From Chloroflexota bacterium (GTDB taxonomy: Bacteria > Chloroflexota > Dehalococcoidia > JACPQD01), in assembly GCA_016190665.1 (NCBI GenBank), contig JACPQD010000021.1:124001-188000 (forward strand): 64,000 nt of DNA, in the 5' to 3' direction. The stretch's first letter is position 1; every line of letters starts with the position of its first letter. The translations under genes were made by a program, and so were the position numbers. Shown piece by piece: positions 9,879-18,749 of this stretch. The notes beneath the pieces are model-generated. The model was not told the origin of the DNA. It searched no databases and saw only the letters and a list, made by a program, of their open reading frames with translations.

Positions 9879-11546
9879 TCACTTCGCCAGCCAGACGTCC
9901 TGGTACTTGCTATTGTTGTGCTGCCCCATGCCTGCCTTATAGTTTCTGACTTCAGGCCACATAGCTATATAAGTGCCGAACCACAGCACGTGGATTGAAG
10001 GGGCGACCTCCAACGTGCGATGCTGCACCTCGAGGACGAGCCTCTTCCGCTCCAGAGGATCTGTTGTTCGCCCCTGCTTCTCGAAGAGTTCGTGCAACTT
10101 CTCGTCGGCAACGAAATAGCGATTGCCCCTGACGAAGGTTTGCGCTGCCGCATCGGGATCGGAAATATCTACGCCAATAGTTATGACGGCTGTTTCGTAA
10201 GCGCCCCTTGGTTGCCGATCGAACCAGATGGCTGTTTCCACCACCTCCAGGGTGGCACGGATGCCTATCCTGGAAAGCTGGTCGGTCATGAACTCGGCCG
10301 CTTTCACAGTGGCGCCGTAGCCAGCCCTAGTCAGGATCCTGGTCGAGAACCCTCTTTCGAACCCAGCTTCCGCCAGGAGTCGCTTCGCCTCAGTGATGTC
10401 GGCATCCTTGGGCTGCCGGAACCCCGGCTGCTTCAGCAGTTCCGCCTCTGGAATGGCCCACTCGCCAGCTATTATGGTGGCGCCTATGCTACCTTCCCCC
10501 TCACCTATGACCTTCAAAGCGGCCTGCCTATCGGTGGCCAAGTGGACAGCGCGGCGCACCCGGACATCATCCCAGGGCTTCGCGTCCATCTTGACGAAGA
10601 AAGTGGCGCTCCTCAGCGACTGGAACGGCTGGACGATGGCCTGAGGTACATTCTCCCTAATCACCTTTGCTTCGCTGGGGTTTACGAGGATTGCAGGTAT
10701 GAACTTTTTGACCCGACCCGTTCGGAAGGCGGCTAGAACTGTGCCGCGGTCCTTGATCATGTAGAAGGTTAGTCCGTCCAGATAAGGCCGCCCCGGAACG
10801 AAGTATTCTTTGTTCTTCACCAGCTCCAGACTGACGCCAAAGGAATAGCTCTTAAGCTTGAAAGGGCCGGTACCTACCACATCCTTCTTCAGGTCGCCCT
10901 TGGCTTCAACGACGTGCTTCGGCGCCAGAGGCATGGGGGCCACGGCGAGCATGGCGGGAAGGGAGGCGCTGGGGTGTTTCAGAGCGACCTTCACCGCGTA
11001 TTCGCCTCCCGTTTCAACCCGAGAGATAGCATTGAGCTGGTCCTTCTTCTTTGCATTAAGCTTGCTTTGGCTGTCGACACTGAACGCAGCATCGGCGGAG
11101 GTGAAGGGTTTGCCGTCGTGCCACTTCACATCCTTGCGCAGATAGAAAGTGTATGCCATGTTATCCGCGCTAAGTTCCCAGCGCTCCGCCAAGTCTGGGA
11201 CTATCTTCTCGTTGTCCGAGGGGTCGTATTGAAGAAGGCCACTGTAGGCCGGGGTGATGATATTAAAGAGGGCGGAGGTGGACTCTCTAAGCGGGTCGAG
11301 ACTTGGTGGGTCTTCTGAAGTGCCCAGGGTGAGAGTGCCGCCGTAGCGCGGTTGCTCCGTGGCAGGCTTCGGCGTCGGAGCCGGCGCGGCCGGCTTTGGG
11401 GTTGGCGCTGCTGCCGGTGCCTTGGTCGGAGCTGGCGCTGCTGGCTTCGGTGTCGCTGTGGGAGCCACCGCCGGGGCGCAGCTCGCTACAAACAGTCCCA
11501 GGATGGTTAAGTGGCTCGCGATGATGAGAGCCTTCTGGCCAAGCAT
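9879..11546 (-). CDS. ABC transporter substrate-binding lipoprotein, family 5
   Basis: 555 residues from the ATG at 11546, chosen because AAAGGAGGACTTACG precedes it and it begins a clean signal peptide. The lipobox is FVASC (Cys23), then an Ala/Pro linker. Family-5 signatures are PPSLDPLRES, VKWHDGKPFTSADAAFSVD, VVGTGPFKLKSY and DVRVRRAVHLATDRQAAL. It is more distant from the 5784/18750/29632 group and nearer in style to the 22562 and 49941 proteins. It lies between the VOC and cupin genes in the selenoprotein array. The ligand is unknown and no permease is adjacent. Confidence 0.9.
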   Translation of the reverse strand: MLGQKALIIASHLTILGLFVASCAPAVAPTATPKPAAPAPTKAPAAAPTPKPAAPAPTPKPATEQPRYGGTLTLGTSEDPPSLDPLRESTSALFNIITPAYSGLLQYDPSDNEKIVPDLAERWELSADNMAYTFYLRKDVKWHDGKPFTSADAAFSVDSQSKLNAKKKDQLNAISRVETGGEYAVKVALKHPSASLPAMLAVAPMPLAPKHVVEAKGDLKKDVVGTGPFKLKSYSFGVSLELVKNKEYFVPGRPYLDGLTFYMIKDRGTVLAAFRTGRVKKFIPAILVNPSEAKVIRENVPQAIVQPFQSLRSATFFVKMDAKPWDDVRVRRAVHLATDRQAALKVIGEGEGSIGATIIAGEWAIPEAELLKQPGFRQPKDADITEAKRLLAEAGFERGFSTRILTRAGYGATVKAAEFMTDQLSRIGIRATLEVVETAIWFDRQPRGAYETAVITIGVDISDPDAAAQTFVRGNRYFVADEKLHELFEKQGRTTDPLERKRLVLEVQHRTLEVAPSIHVLWFGTYIAMWPEVRNYKAGMGQHNNSKYQDVWLAK

Positions 11547-11660
11547 CGTAAGTCCTCCTTTGGTGTGCTGTCCCTTAACGTTGCGGTGTTGGGTTACCTG
11601 GTTCATGATTTAGGCTCCGAAGATCTCTACGAATCCGAGATAACCAGCTACATAGCTCAC

Positions 11661-12542
11661 TCAAGGGCGGGCGGCTGAGGTCCGCAGTTCAATCGCGTAG
11701 GCGTCGGGATCAAGCATATACATCGCTGCGACCCGCGAACCTTCTTCCGTCAGGTGCACCGGCCGCGATATGAGTTCGACACCTCTGGCTTGCAACTCCT
11801 CATAGCACCGCTGGACGTCGTCCACATCAAAGGCTACGTAAGAGCACCCAACGTCGCAAAGCCTCATCTCGGACTGTTTCTTTCCTTCGGGAAGTACATA
11901 CTGATGAAGCTCGACGTACTCATCAGTATCCAGAATCATGTGTGCCGACCTTAGATGCGCGCCGTCGGGAAACCCGAGTCCTATCGCTACCTGCTGGCTT
12001 GTAATGTCACGGGGGGTTCCGTCCAGTTTCATCCCCAGAACATCTCGGTAGAAGGCCACCGCTCTGTCCATGTCACCGACGACATGAGCGTGATGAGGTT
12101 TAGCCGAGAGCAACTCAATTGCGACGCCGTCGGGATCGAGGAAATACGTAAACATTGCCTCGGGACGTTGTGGATTTGGGCTTACTGGCGGAGAAACGAA
12201 TTTGACGTCCCTGGCGCGCAACTCATCGTAAAGTTGTTGAACTTGATCCGAACATACGCTTATGTGCGAGGCGCCAACATCGCACAGCCTCGCGCCAAAG
12301 AGCTTTTTCCCCTGGGGAGATAAGTACTGGATCAGCTTCAGCAGATGATCACCAGAGATATCCTCAAATCTCAACATGGCGACCCTCATGTGCGCCCCGG
12401 GCAACCCGGTCGCCTCCTCGATAGCTGCGCCTGATGCCTCATAAGTTCTTTCGACTTTCATGTGGAGAAAGTCACGGTAGAAGGCGAGCGACCTGTCCAG
12501 GTCGCCGACGGTGACGCCATGATAGGCAAAAGCTTTGAGCAT
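11661..12542 (-). CDS. Two-domain VOC (glyoxalase/extradiol dioxygenase-like) protein
   Basis: 293 residues with two tandem vicinal-oxygen-chelate modules. Each starts with a His after a short strand (AYHGVTVGDLDRSLAFYRDFL; PHHAHVVGDMDRAVAFYRDVLGMK) and ends with a DPDGVAIELL/DPDAYAIELR strand carrying Glu. These His/Glu positions match the VOC metal site. Members include glyoxalases, epimerases and ring-cleavage dioxygenases, so the reaction is not fixed. The ATG at 12542 has GGAGAG upstream. It starts 22 bp after selenoprotein copy 4 ends, so it is very probably co-transcribed with it. Confidence 0.85.
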   Translation of the reverse strand: MLKAFAYHGVTVGDLDRSLAFYRDFLHMKVERTYEASGAAIEEATGLPGAHMRVAMLRFEDISGDHLLKLIQYLSPQGKKLFGARLCDVGASHISVCSDQVQQLYDELRARDVKFVSPPVSPNPQRPEAMFTYFLDPDGVAIELLSAKPHHAHVVGDMDRAVAFYRDVLGMKLDGTPRDITSQQVAIGLGFPDGAHLRSAHMILDTDEYVELHQYVLPEGKKQSEMRLCDVGCSYVAFDVDDVQRCYEELQARGVELISRPVHLTEEGSRVAAMYMLDPDAYAIELRTSAARP

Positions 12543-12563
12543 GCCAATCTCTCCTCGTTCGTG

Positions 12564-14207
12564 CTAAGCCCTTATCGCCTTGGTGACTGGCGCTGCCCAG
12601 TCCCATACGAACCCCGACTTACCTGAATCCGCACCAACGACCACAATATGATAGTCCTTCGGGTCCCGTACTACTGGAACCATCGTGTCGTCAGGCCTGT
12701 CGAGCAGCCATTTCCACCCTGGCGCTACAGCAGCAAGCCTGGTTGGGTTCTTGAGCACCCCCAAGGGGACCCTGGAGTTATGAAACATAAATCGTCTAAC
12801 GTCATTCTTGGTCCACCCCGCTTCAGCAATGATTCTAGCATGGTCTGGACAAATCATCATCAGAGACCCTTGATCTGAGTCCTCCCGTTGGAGCCACCAC
12901 CAGGACGGCGTCAAAGGGGCATTAGCCGTGTAGGCAAAGGTCGTCAACACCGCCTCCGGTGTACAGCTTACCAGGTCTGCAACGTCGACATGGCTTCCGC
13001 AAGGGAAAACGGTGACGGTGTTATCGTCAGGGCGAAATCCCCGTTCGACATGGAGCGGCCCCCAGGGGTTGGCCTCCTCGTTCTCGCCCAGGCACATGCT
13101 GTACTTGTTAGGGGAACCAATAGTATCCATATCCATGACGCCAGGGTAAGCATGCCCGACGTTCATCATCACCAGGCGGACCGCCCTGCCGATGGCTGTG
13201 TTGACGCGCGAGGGAGCTCCAGGCCCCAGGGCGCACCGCCCGCAATTGATGCCAAGCTCCTTCCTGATGGGGCCGTTTATCACGAGGAGAGGCGTCTGTG
13301 GACCGGTGGATTGAGCTATCACCGTGAGATCGAATGCTGGCTCCGCCATCGCCTCGACGGCCGCAATAATCACCGGCAGGTGCTCCGGACGACACCCGGC
13401 CATCACGCAGTTGATGGCGATTTTCTCTATTGTTGCTGTGCCCCTGCCGGGCTCCATTATGACAACCACCTCATCCCGGGCTCGCGATGTGCCACCCACC
13501 ATAGCCTCCACAGCCTCGTGGGTCGGCGGCACAATCGGGAAGCCGTCCCCCCACCCACGGTCAAGGAAGTCGTCATTCAGGTTTTGCAGGGCATCGAGAA
13601 CGTCACGCCCGTGGTATCGGATCGCCTGTTCAGAGCTAGCCGCGGGGGACGCCGTAACCTTTGGCTGCTCGATGAGACCCTTGACCAGACCCTCGGCTTG
13701 AGCCAGAATCTCCTCGCGAACGCGCTCAGGACATATTCCCGTTAAAGTTGGCCCGACAACGATCCTCGGGAGGACGTCGATCCCCATAGCGCGATGGCGG
13801 GCCTCCCAAATGGCCGTGAAGCCGGATGACACTATGCCAACTGAGGGAATGCCCAGCTTCTCAAACTCCGCGCAATCGTGGGCAAGCCACGACGTGCAGG
13901 CCCCTCAATCGCCAGTGGTAGCAATTACCGCGTCGCAGCCGCTTTCCCGCACCGCATCATAGGGCGCTGGTCCCTGGTCCAGTTGACGCGTAAACCGAGT
14001 GAAAGTCGCATTCTTGAAACGCTGCTCCATCGCCTCAGCCGCCGCGCTCAAGGCAATATCCCCATGGGACTTCGTGTTCCACCACAAGGCTATCCTTTTC
14101 CCACTGAGAGTATCGAGCCGGCGCGCGGGCATCACCGCCTTTGGCCTCACCTCAGCCACGGGGTTTTCAACTTCTATCTCTATTCTTGACGAACGGTCAA
14201 CTGCCAT
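12564..14207 (-). CDS. UGSC-type selenoprotein, fused (copy 4, subgroup A)
   Basis: 547 residues from the ATG at 14207 (GGAG box 6 nt upstream), preferred over an in-frame upstream codon at 14276. TGA at 13907-13905 is Sec101 in TTGD-U-G-A-C-T-S-W-L-A-H-D. Domain 1 is nearly the same as in copy 2 (RRLDTLSGKRIALWWNTKSHGDIAL). Domain 2 has GWGDGFPIVPPT, TIEKIAINCVMAGCRPEHLPV, INCGRCALGPG, YSMCLGENEE, PLHVERGF and GADSGKSGFVWDW. Copy 2 is the likely duplicate. It is preceded by the HMG-CoA-lyase-like gene and followed by the VOC gene. It is probably a cytoplasmic enzyme, with no signal peptide or membrane segment. Confidence 0.87.
13875..13893 (-). promoter_or_regulatory. Putative bacterial SECIS hairpin, copy 4
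   Basis: The hairpin begins 11 nt after the TGA. The stem is GTCGTGG/CCACGAT (7 bp, closed by a G-U wobble) with loop CUUGC, matching copies 1 and 2. Confidence 0.65.
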
Positions 14208-14316
14208 TATGTCTCCTTCGATGTGGCCAGTGCTCACGCTGCCGCCGAACGGACTCCTTTGTAACAACCTCGGCACCTGATTTCCCGTCGGCGCTGTGCC
14301 AGGTAATGTGCTATTG

Positions 14317-15423
14317 CTATGAGCGGCCGGTAAGGGCTTTGGCTACGGGTGAGTCCGGGTACTCTTTCCAGGGCGCCAGTTGATGGGCACAGACGGACGG
14401 GCCTTTTCTGAAATGGGCCGCCTCCTCCAGGGTCTCGACAAAAGGCAGGTTTTTCGGGTAAAGCTTATCTCCTCTCACTAGTGGTCCCGCCTTGGAGACA
14501 TGCCCCCAGAGCGGATGCCCCACCACTTCCTCGGCGACAGCTACAGCTTCGATGAGCTTTTCCACATTGTAGCCCGTCTCGATCCCCATCTCCTCACACA
14601 GGACGACGAAGTCCTCCGTGGGCGGGAGGCCCGCCGCCCTGCCATTGCCGCAATAGGGGCAGCCGCCCATGCCTCCAAGGGCGGTGGAAAACTGCCGCCC
14701 CCCCAACTGGAGAGCCTCGTAGTAGCTCGCCAGCGCCACGCCTCTGGTGTCGTGGAAATGGCACTGGAATTCGGTGACTTCGGGCCACTTTTCCCTGACC
14801 GCCTCCAGCGTCCGGCGCACCCGGTGAGGCATATTCCATCCCATAGCATCGGAAAAGGCGATCGACTGCACCTTGAAGCCGTTCTCGTGCCAGAGGTCCA
14901 TCTGCATTGCGATGGACTTCATCACCTGTTCGTGAGAGACGTCTCCATCGAAGTTGCCGCCCCAGGGCGATCCAATTTGAATGCGGCCTACCTTGTCGCC
15001 TTCCTCTTTGGCCCGTTTGATTTCAACTGGCCAACCGGCGATCTGCTGCTCCGTTGTCATATTGAAGTTGCGTAGCAGAAAGGTCTCGCTGAGTTCCCAA
15101 CTGGTGCGTCGGGTGCTGCGAGACACATGTATTTTCGGATAGTACTTCTGGACTCGTTCCACGCCTCTCGGATTGAACGTCAATGCCGCGTACTCCACGC
15201 CCGGCTTGGGCACAAAAAGCTCTGCCAGTTCATCGATGTTTGCCATTTGGGGGCACCACTTGGGGCTGCCAAAGGACCCGATGACAATGGTTTTCGCCCC
15301 CGTCTCGCCCAGCGCGTCCAGGAGTCTCAACTTTTCTGAAACGGGGATGTTCTTGTCCTCTATCTGCAGCCCCTCGCGCATCGTATCATCAAGGATAGTC
15401 ACGGATTTCGGCAAGTCACCCAT
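14317..15423 (-). CDS. HMG-CoA lyase-like / pyruvate carboxyltransferase-domain aldolase
   Basis: 368 residues forming a DRE-TIM metallolyase barrel. DDTMREG at residues 12-18 supplies the metal Asp and catalytic Arg, FQCHFHDTRG the metal His pair, and GGMGGCPYCGNG the loop carrying the lyase Cys. This combination points to a C-C bond lyase such as HMG-CoA lyase, not an acyl-condensing isopropylmalate synthase. The ATG at 15423 follows AGAGGAGG and lies 16 bp after the CoA-ligase gene, so they form a pair. It could split a branched hydroxyacyl-CoA to acetyl-CoA plus a ketoacid. The exact substrate is unknown. Confidence 0.85.
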   Translation of the reverse strand: MGDLPKSVTILDDTMREGLQIEDKNIPVSEKLRLLDALGETGAKTIVIGSFGSPKWCPQMANIDELAELFVPKPGVEYAALTFNPRGVERVQKYYPKIHVSRSTRRTSWELSETFLLRNFNMTTEQQIAGWPVEIKRAKEEGDKVGRIQIGSPWGGNFDGDVSHEQVMKSIAMQMDLWHENGFKVQSIAFSDAMGWNMPHRVRRTLEAVREKWPEVTEFQCHFHDTRGVALASYYEALQLGGRQFSTALGGMGGCPYCGNGRAAGLPPTEDFVVLCEEMGIETGYNVEKLIEAVAVAEEVVGHPLWGHVSKAGPLVRGDKLYPKNLPFVETLEEAAHFRKGPSVCAHQLAPWKEYPDSPVAKALTGRS

Positions 15424-15438
15424 GGCGCAACCTCCTCT

Positions 15439-16869
15439 TTACCTGCCTTTTCTCTCGTAGTAGGTGATCAGCTTGGATACCGCCTTCGCCGCGTCCTCTG
15501 GCGTTGAGAATACGGGGAAACCGGCCTGCCGGCAGCGTTTGTGCGCCTCAAGGGCAAGGCCCACAGACGCAATTTCATGGCCCAAACCGATTACCGTTAC
15601 CACAGGTTTGGGCAAGTTCTTGACGGTGCTGACGAGAACATCCAGGGCCGGTGCCATCAGGTTACCCTCGACCAGGTGATGGACATAGCCTTCGGGATAG
15701 AGTTGGATCAAGAGAAAATCGACGTTCGGATCGGAGGCTACCATTCTGACGCCTTCGGCATAGTCCTTGAATAGACCGGAAGCGGCGAGGCCCATCTCCA
15801 CCGGGTTCTTGATCCCGCGTCCTATGTCGGCCAGGCCTTTCAGCGTCTCCAGGCCCTCTAAGGTCTCTCCACTGAAGGGCGGCACCTGGAGTCCTTCCCT
15901 TTCGCAAATATCCGTGGTTACTACCGACAGCCCCCCACCCAGCCCGACTATCCCCACGCGGCGCCCGGCGGGCGGAGTAAAGTAAAGGATCGCTGTCAAC
16001 TGGTTCAGCGCTTCATCGAAAGTCTCCACGGGGATGGCATTGGTCTGTTTGAAAAACGCCTGCCACACACGTTTCGTGCCCACCAGAGTCGCGGTATGGG
16101 AGCTTATCGCCCTGGCCCCGCCTTCCGTGAGGCCGCCCTTGAGAATAACAACCGGCTTCTTTTGGGTACAGTTGACGACGGACCTGAGGAACGCCTGGCC
16201 ATCAGCTACGCCCTCGATGTATGCCCAGACACACTTCGTTTCCGGGTCATTTGCCAGGAAGTCGATAAGCTCCGGGCTGTCCACATCTACTGCGTTCCCA
16301 TAGCTGATAACCTTGCTGAAGTGGATGCCCCGGGAGTCGGCCACCGGTACCAGGCGCTGCAATGCCGCTCCCGTTTGCGACACGACGCCCACCGGTCCGG
16401 ACTTGGCGGGAAAGCCAAGGTTAAAGGTCAGGCCGCTGGAGGGGCAGTACACTGACAGACAATTGGGGCCGATAAGTCTGGTATTGCTCCCTTTGATTAT
16501 TTCCGCTACCTGCTGCTGGAGCCTTCTGCCCTCTTCCTTGCCGCTCTCCACGAAGCCCCCGGCAAATACGTGGACGACTCCTACCCCTTTTGTCACACAC
16601 TCCCGTAGCAGTTTCGGGACGAGGGAGGCCCGCACCCCCAGGACGGCGTAGTCCACTTGTTCTGGGACATCCAATATGGAGGGATAGGCCTTAAGACCAA
16701 GGATTTGTGTGGCCCGGGGATTTATGGGATACAGACGTCCTTTGTAGCCGGACTGCTGAAAGCGTCCCAGCCATCCCGATGAACGCTCCACCTCTTCGTC
16801 GGCCGAGGCGCCGATGATGGCCACCGACTCGGGATAGAAGGCTTTGTTTAGACCACTGTGCACGCTCAA
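15439..16869 (-). CDS. CoA-binding acyl-CoA synthetase (ADP-forming) alpha-type protein
   Basis: 476 residues. An N-terminal CoA-binding Rossmann domain (FYPESVAIIGASA) is followed by succinyl-CoA-ligase-like domains. IGPNCLSVYCP and GPVGVVSQTGA are typical of acetate:CoA ligase (ADP-forming). His258 in SSHTATLVG is in the position of the phospho-accepting His. The ATP-grasp beta part is missing, so a separate beta subunit is expected; none is seen in this window. The start is TTG at 16869 after GAGGAG; a GTG at 16863 is possible. It pairs with the downstream lyase and would link an acyl-CoA to ATP formation or acid activation. Confidence 0.85.
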   Translation of the reverse strand: MSVHSGLNKAFYPESVAIIGASADEEVERSSGWLGRFQQSGYKGRLYPINPRATQILGLKAYPSILDVPEQVDYAVLGVRASLVPKLLRECVTKGVGVVHVFAGGFVESGKEEGRRLQQQVAEIIKGSNTRLIGPNCLSVYCPSSGLTFNLGFPAKSGPVGVVSQTGAALQRLVPVADSRGIHFSKVISYGNAVDVDSPELIDFLANDPETKCVWAYIEGVADGQAFLRSVVNCTQKKPVVILKGGLTEGGARAISSHTATLVGTKRVWQAFFKQTNAIPVETFDEALNQLTAILYFTPPAGRRVGIVGLGGGLSVVTTDICEREGLQVPPFSGETLEGLETLKGLADIGRGIKNPVEMGLAASGLFKDYAEGVRMVASDPNVDFLLIQLYPEGYVHHLVEGNLMAPALDVLVSTVKNLPKPVVTVIGLGHEIASVGLALEAHKRCRQAGFPVFSTPEDAAKAVSKLITYYERKGR

Positions 16870-17005
16870 GAGAATCTCCTCACTCTAGGGCTCTCGTTAT
16901 CCCGCCCCTCGACGCTGACCAAACTGCGGCCCCCGCTCACCATGCCTCCCGGCCCGAGGAGGCCTTGTGATCATATGCCAGGGCTAATGACAGCCCAACG
17001 GAACT

Positions 17006-18061
17006 CTAGCGACCTTCGACCTCAATCTTCTTGATGAGCGGCGCGCCAGCGTTATGGGCCAGATACAGGCTTTGCGGGCCAGATCCGCCACCTACAAGAA
17101 TGTGCCAGTCCTCCGGACCGCTGGTCAAAGGCACCATGACATCGGGGGCGTGAGTGTATAGTTTCTGCCAATCCGCTGGAAAACCGGACCGGGCATTCGG
17201 GCCGTACCACCCGTAGGGGCACCGGGCGTTCTCGTGAAAGAAGCGCTTGACGTCCTTCTTGCTAAACCCGGCCTGAGCAATGCCTCTGGCATGATCCGGA
17301 CCAAACATCATTACCGGATACGGGACAGCCATGCGGACGGCCAGGGTTGCCGCGCGTCGCCCCATAGCGTGAAGCAGTTCCTGAGTGGAAAGGGGGTACA
17401 ACCACTCCATATGTCGGGGGGGCTCTCCCCAGAGAAGCGTTACAGTACTGTGCGTGTCTTTGAACCCGCGCTCAACGTGGTATGGTTCCCAGGGGGACTG
17501 CTCCTCATTCTCCGCTATACAGTAGCTGTAGTGGACCAGCCAACCCCAGGTATTCGTGGGGCTGATTCCTGGCCGGCCTCCGATATTAATGAGCGCAAGG
17601 CGAAGCGCCCGAGCGATGGTTGCGTTCGCCCGCCAGCTCACCCCCATACCCTCGGAGCCGCATCTTATCCCTAGCGCGGCCCGAATCGGGCCATTGATAA
17701 TCATCAGAGGCGAGATACTATGACTCGTCATCATGCGGCGGTAGGCCCAGGCGCGATTCTCGCCCACAATCTCTAGCGCAGCGATCAGGACGGGCAAGTA
17801 TTCGGGCTTGCAGCCCGCCATCACCGCGCAGGCGGCGATCTTCTCCACCGTAGCCAGACCCTTAGAGGGCTCCACGACGGCCACAACATCCTGGGGGTCC
17901 CGGCCAATGTAGCGTAGGAACCTTTCCACTCGTTCCTCTGTTGGGGAAGTGACCGGATGGCCGTCGCCCCACGATTCCTGTTCGATATACTCGTGGATGG
18001 CATCGGCGTCGTCGGCCAACTCTACCCTCGTCGCGCTTTTCCCTCTGGGGATTACAGTCAA
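17006..18061 (-). CDS. Stand-alone UGSC-partner domain protein (copy 5, C-terminal half)
   Basis: 351 residues corresponding to the second domain of the fused selenoproteins: QESWGDGHPVTSPT, TVEKIAACAVMAGCKPEYLPVLIAA, INGP, YSYCIAENEEQSPWEPYHVERGF, STVTL, and GPDHARGIAQAGFSKKDVKRFF. The C-terminus keeps VPLTSGPEDWHILVGGGSG. The start is TTG at 18061 after AGGAGGAGG. It begins 47 bp after the Sec-domain gene, and 198 + 351 residues equals the length of a fused subgroup A protein. The two therefore very likely work as partners. The enzymatic role is unknown; conserved Cys, Glu and His residues are candidates for an active site. Confidence 0.82.
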   Translation of the reverse strand: MTVIPRGKSATRVELADDADAIHEYIEQESWGDGHPVTSPTEERVERFLRYIGRDPQDVVAVVEPSKGLATVEKIAACAVMAGCKPEYLPVLIAALEIVGENRAWAYRRMMTSHSISPLMIINGPIRAALGIRCGSEGMGVSWRANATIARALRLALINIGGRPGISPTNTWGWLVHYSYCIAENEEQSPWEPYHVERGFKDTHSTVTLLWGEPPRHMEWLYPLSTQELLHAMGRRAATLAVRMAVPYPVMMFGPDHARGIAQAGFSKKDVKRFFHENARCPYGWYGPNARSGFPADWQKLYTHAPDVMVPLTSGPEDWHILVGGGSGPQSLYLAHNAGAPLIKKIEVEGR

Positions 18062-18108
18062 AGTCTGTTCCTCCTCCTGGGCATGGTTCTGCTGTGCCCT
18101 CTTGATTC

Positions 18109-18705
18109 TTAACCCCTGTTGAGGCGCCCTGCCAGAACTGGCTCGCGCAGAGCGCGCGCAATTTGGTCGGTGACCTCGCTTGCCGAATCTCTTATGATAG
18201 GGATGGCTTCGGTTGAATCGCCGAAGATATTGCCGAGGGGCAACTCGATAATCCTTTTCTCCGACATGCCGTAGCTCCTAGCCGACCTGACTGCCTGCGC
18301 ATGCCAGCCCGGAACGGCAATCACGATGGCAGGCATGCCAAGCTCTTCGAACTCGGCGGCCTCGCGGACACTCCGCGCCGTGCACCCCCCTCAAGAGGCC
18401 AGGGCAATGATGACGGCATCGGCTTCCTTGCGGAGTCTGTCCACCACTTCCTTGGGTATTTCTATCGCTCCGAGGTCCTCTCCCTGAAAAGGATGCAGGT
18501 CTACATTGATAGTCTTCACTCCGTATTCCTGCACCAGACATTCGCCAATGGCGGCTACAGTGATATCTGCGTTCGGCCGGGCGTCATCGACGAGCGCCAC
18601 GGTCTTGCCGTGCAAATCACCTTCCCATCGGGACGTGACCACCTTGGGCCCCGGCTCCCAGGATTCGGCCGTGGGACTTATAAGTCGCAATTTTCCTGAT
18701 GCCAC
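18109..18705 (-). CDS. Stand-alone UGSC-type selenoprotein (copy 5, Sec-domain half)
   Basis: 198 residues with Sec105 at TGA 18393-18391. The motif is A-L-A-S-U-G-G-C-T-A-R, followed by FEELGMPAIVIAVPGW. The N-terminal part (DLHGKTVALVDDARPNADI) matches the Sec domains of the fused copies, and the protein ends where their linker begins. The start is GTG at 18705 with AAAGGAGAG upstream. It lies 44 bp after the preceding binding-protein gene and is followed by its partner-domain gene. This split copy shows that the fusion comprises two separable units. If the TGA were a stop the product would end at 104 residues, just before the conserved Gly-x-Cys. Confidence 0.85.
18363..18377 (-). promoter_or_regulatory. 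Putative bacterial SECIS hairpin, copy 5
   Basis: The hairpin begins 13 nt after the TGA. The stem is CGCGGA/TCCGCG (6 bp, perfect) with loop GUG. The sequence is unrelated to the other copies, but position and shape are conserved. Confidence 0.65.
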
Positions 18706-18749
18706 AATTTGCTCTCCTTTTTCTCACACCATGAATATCATTGTGGGGA

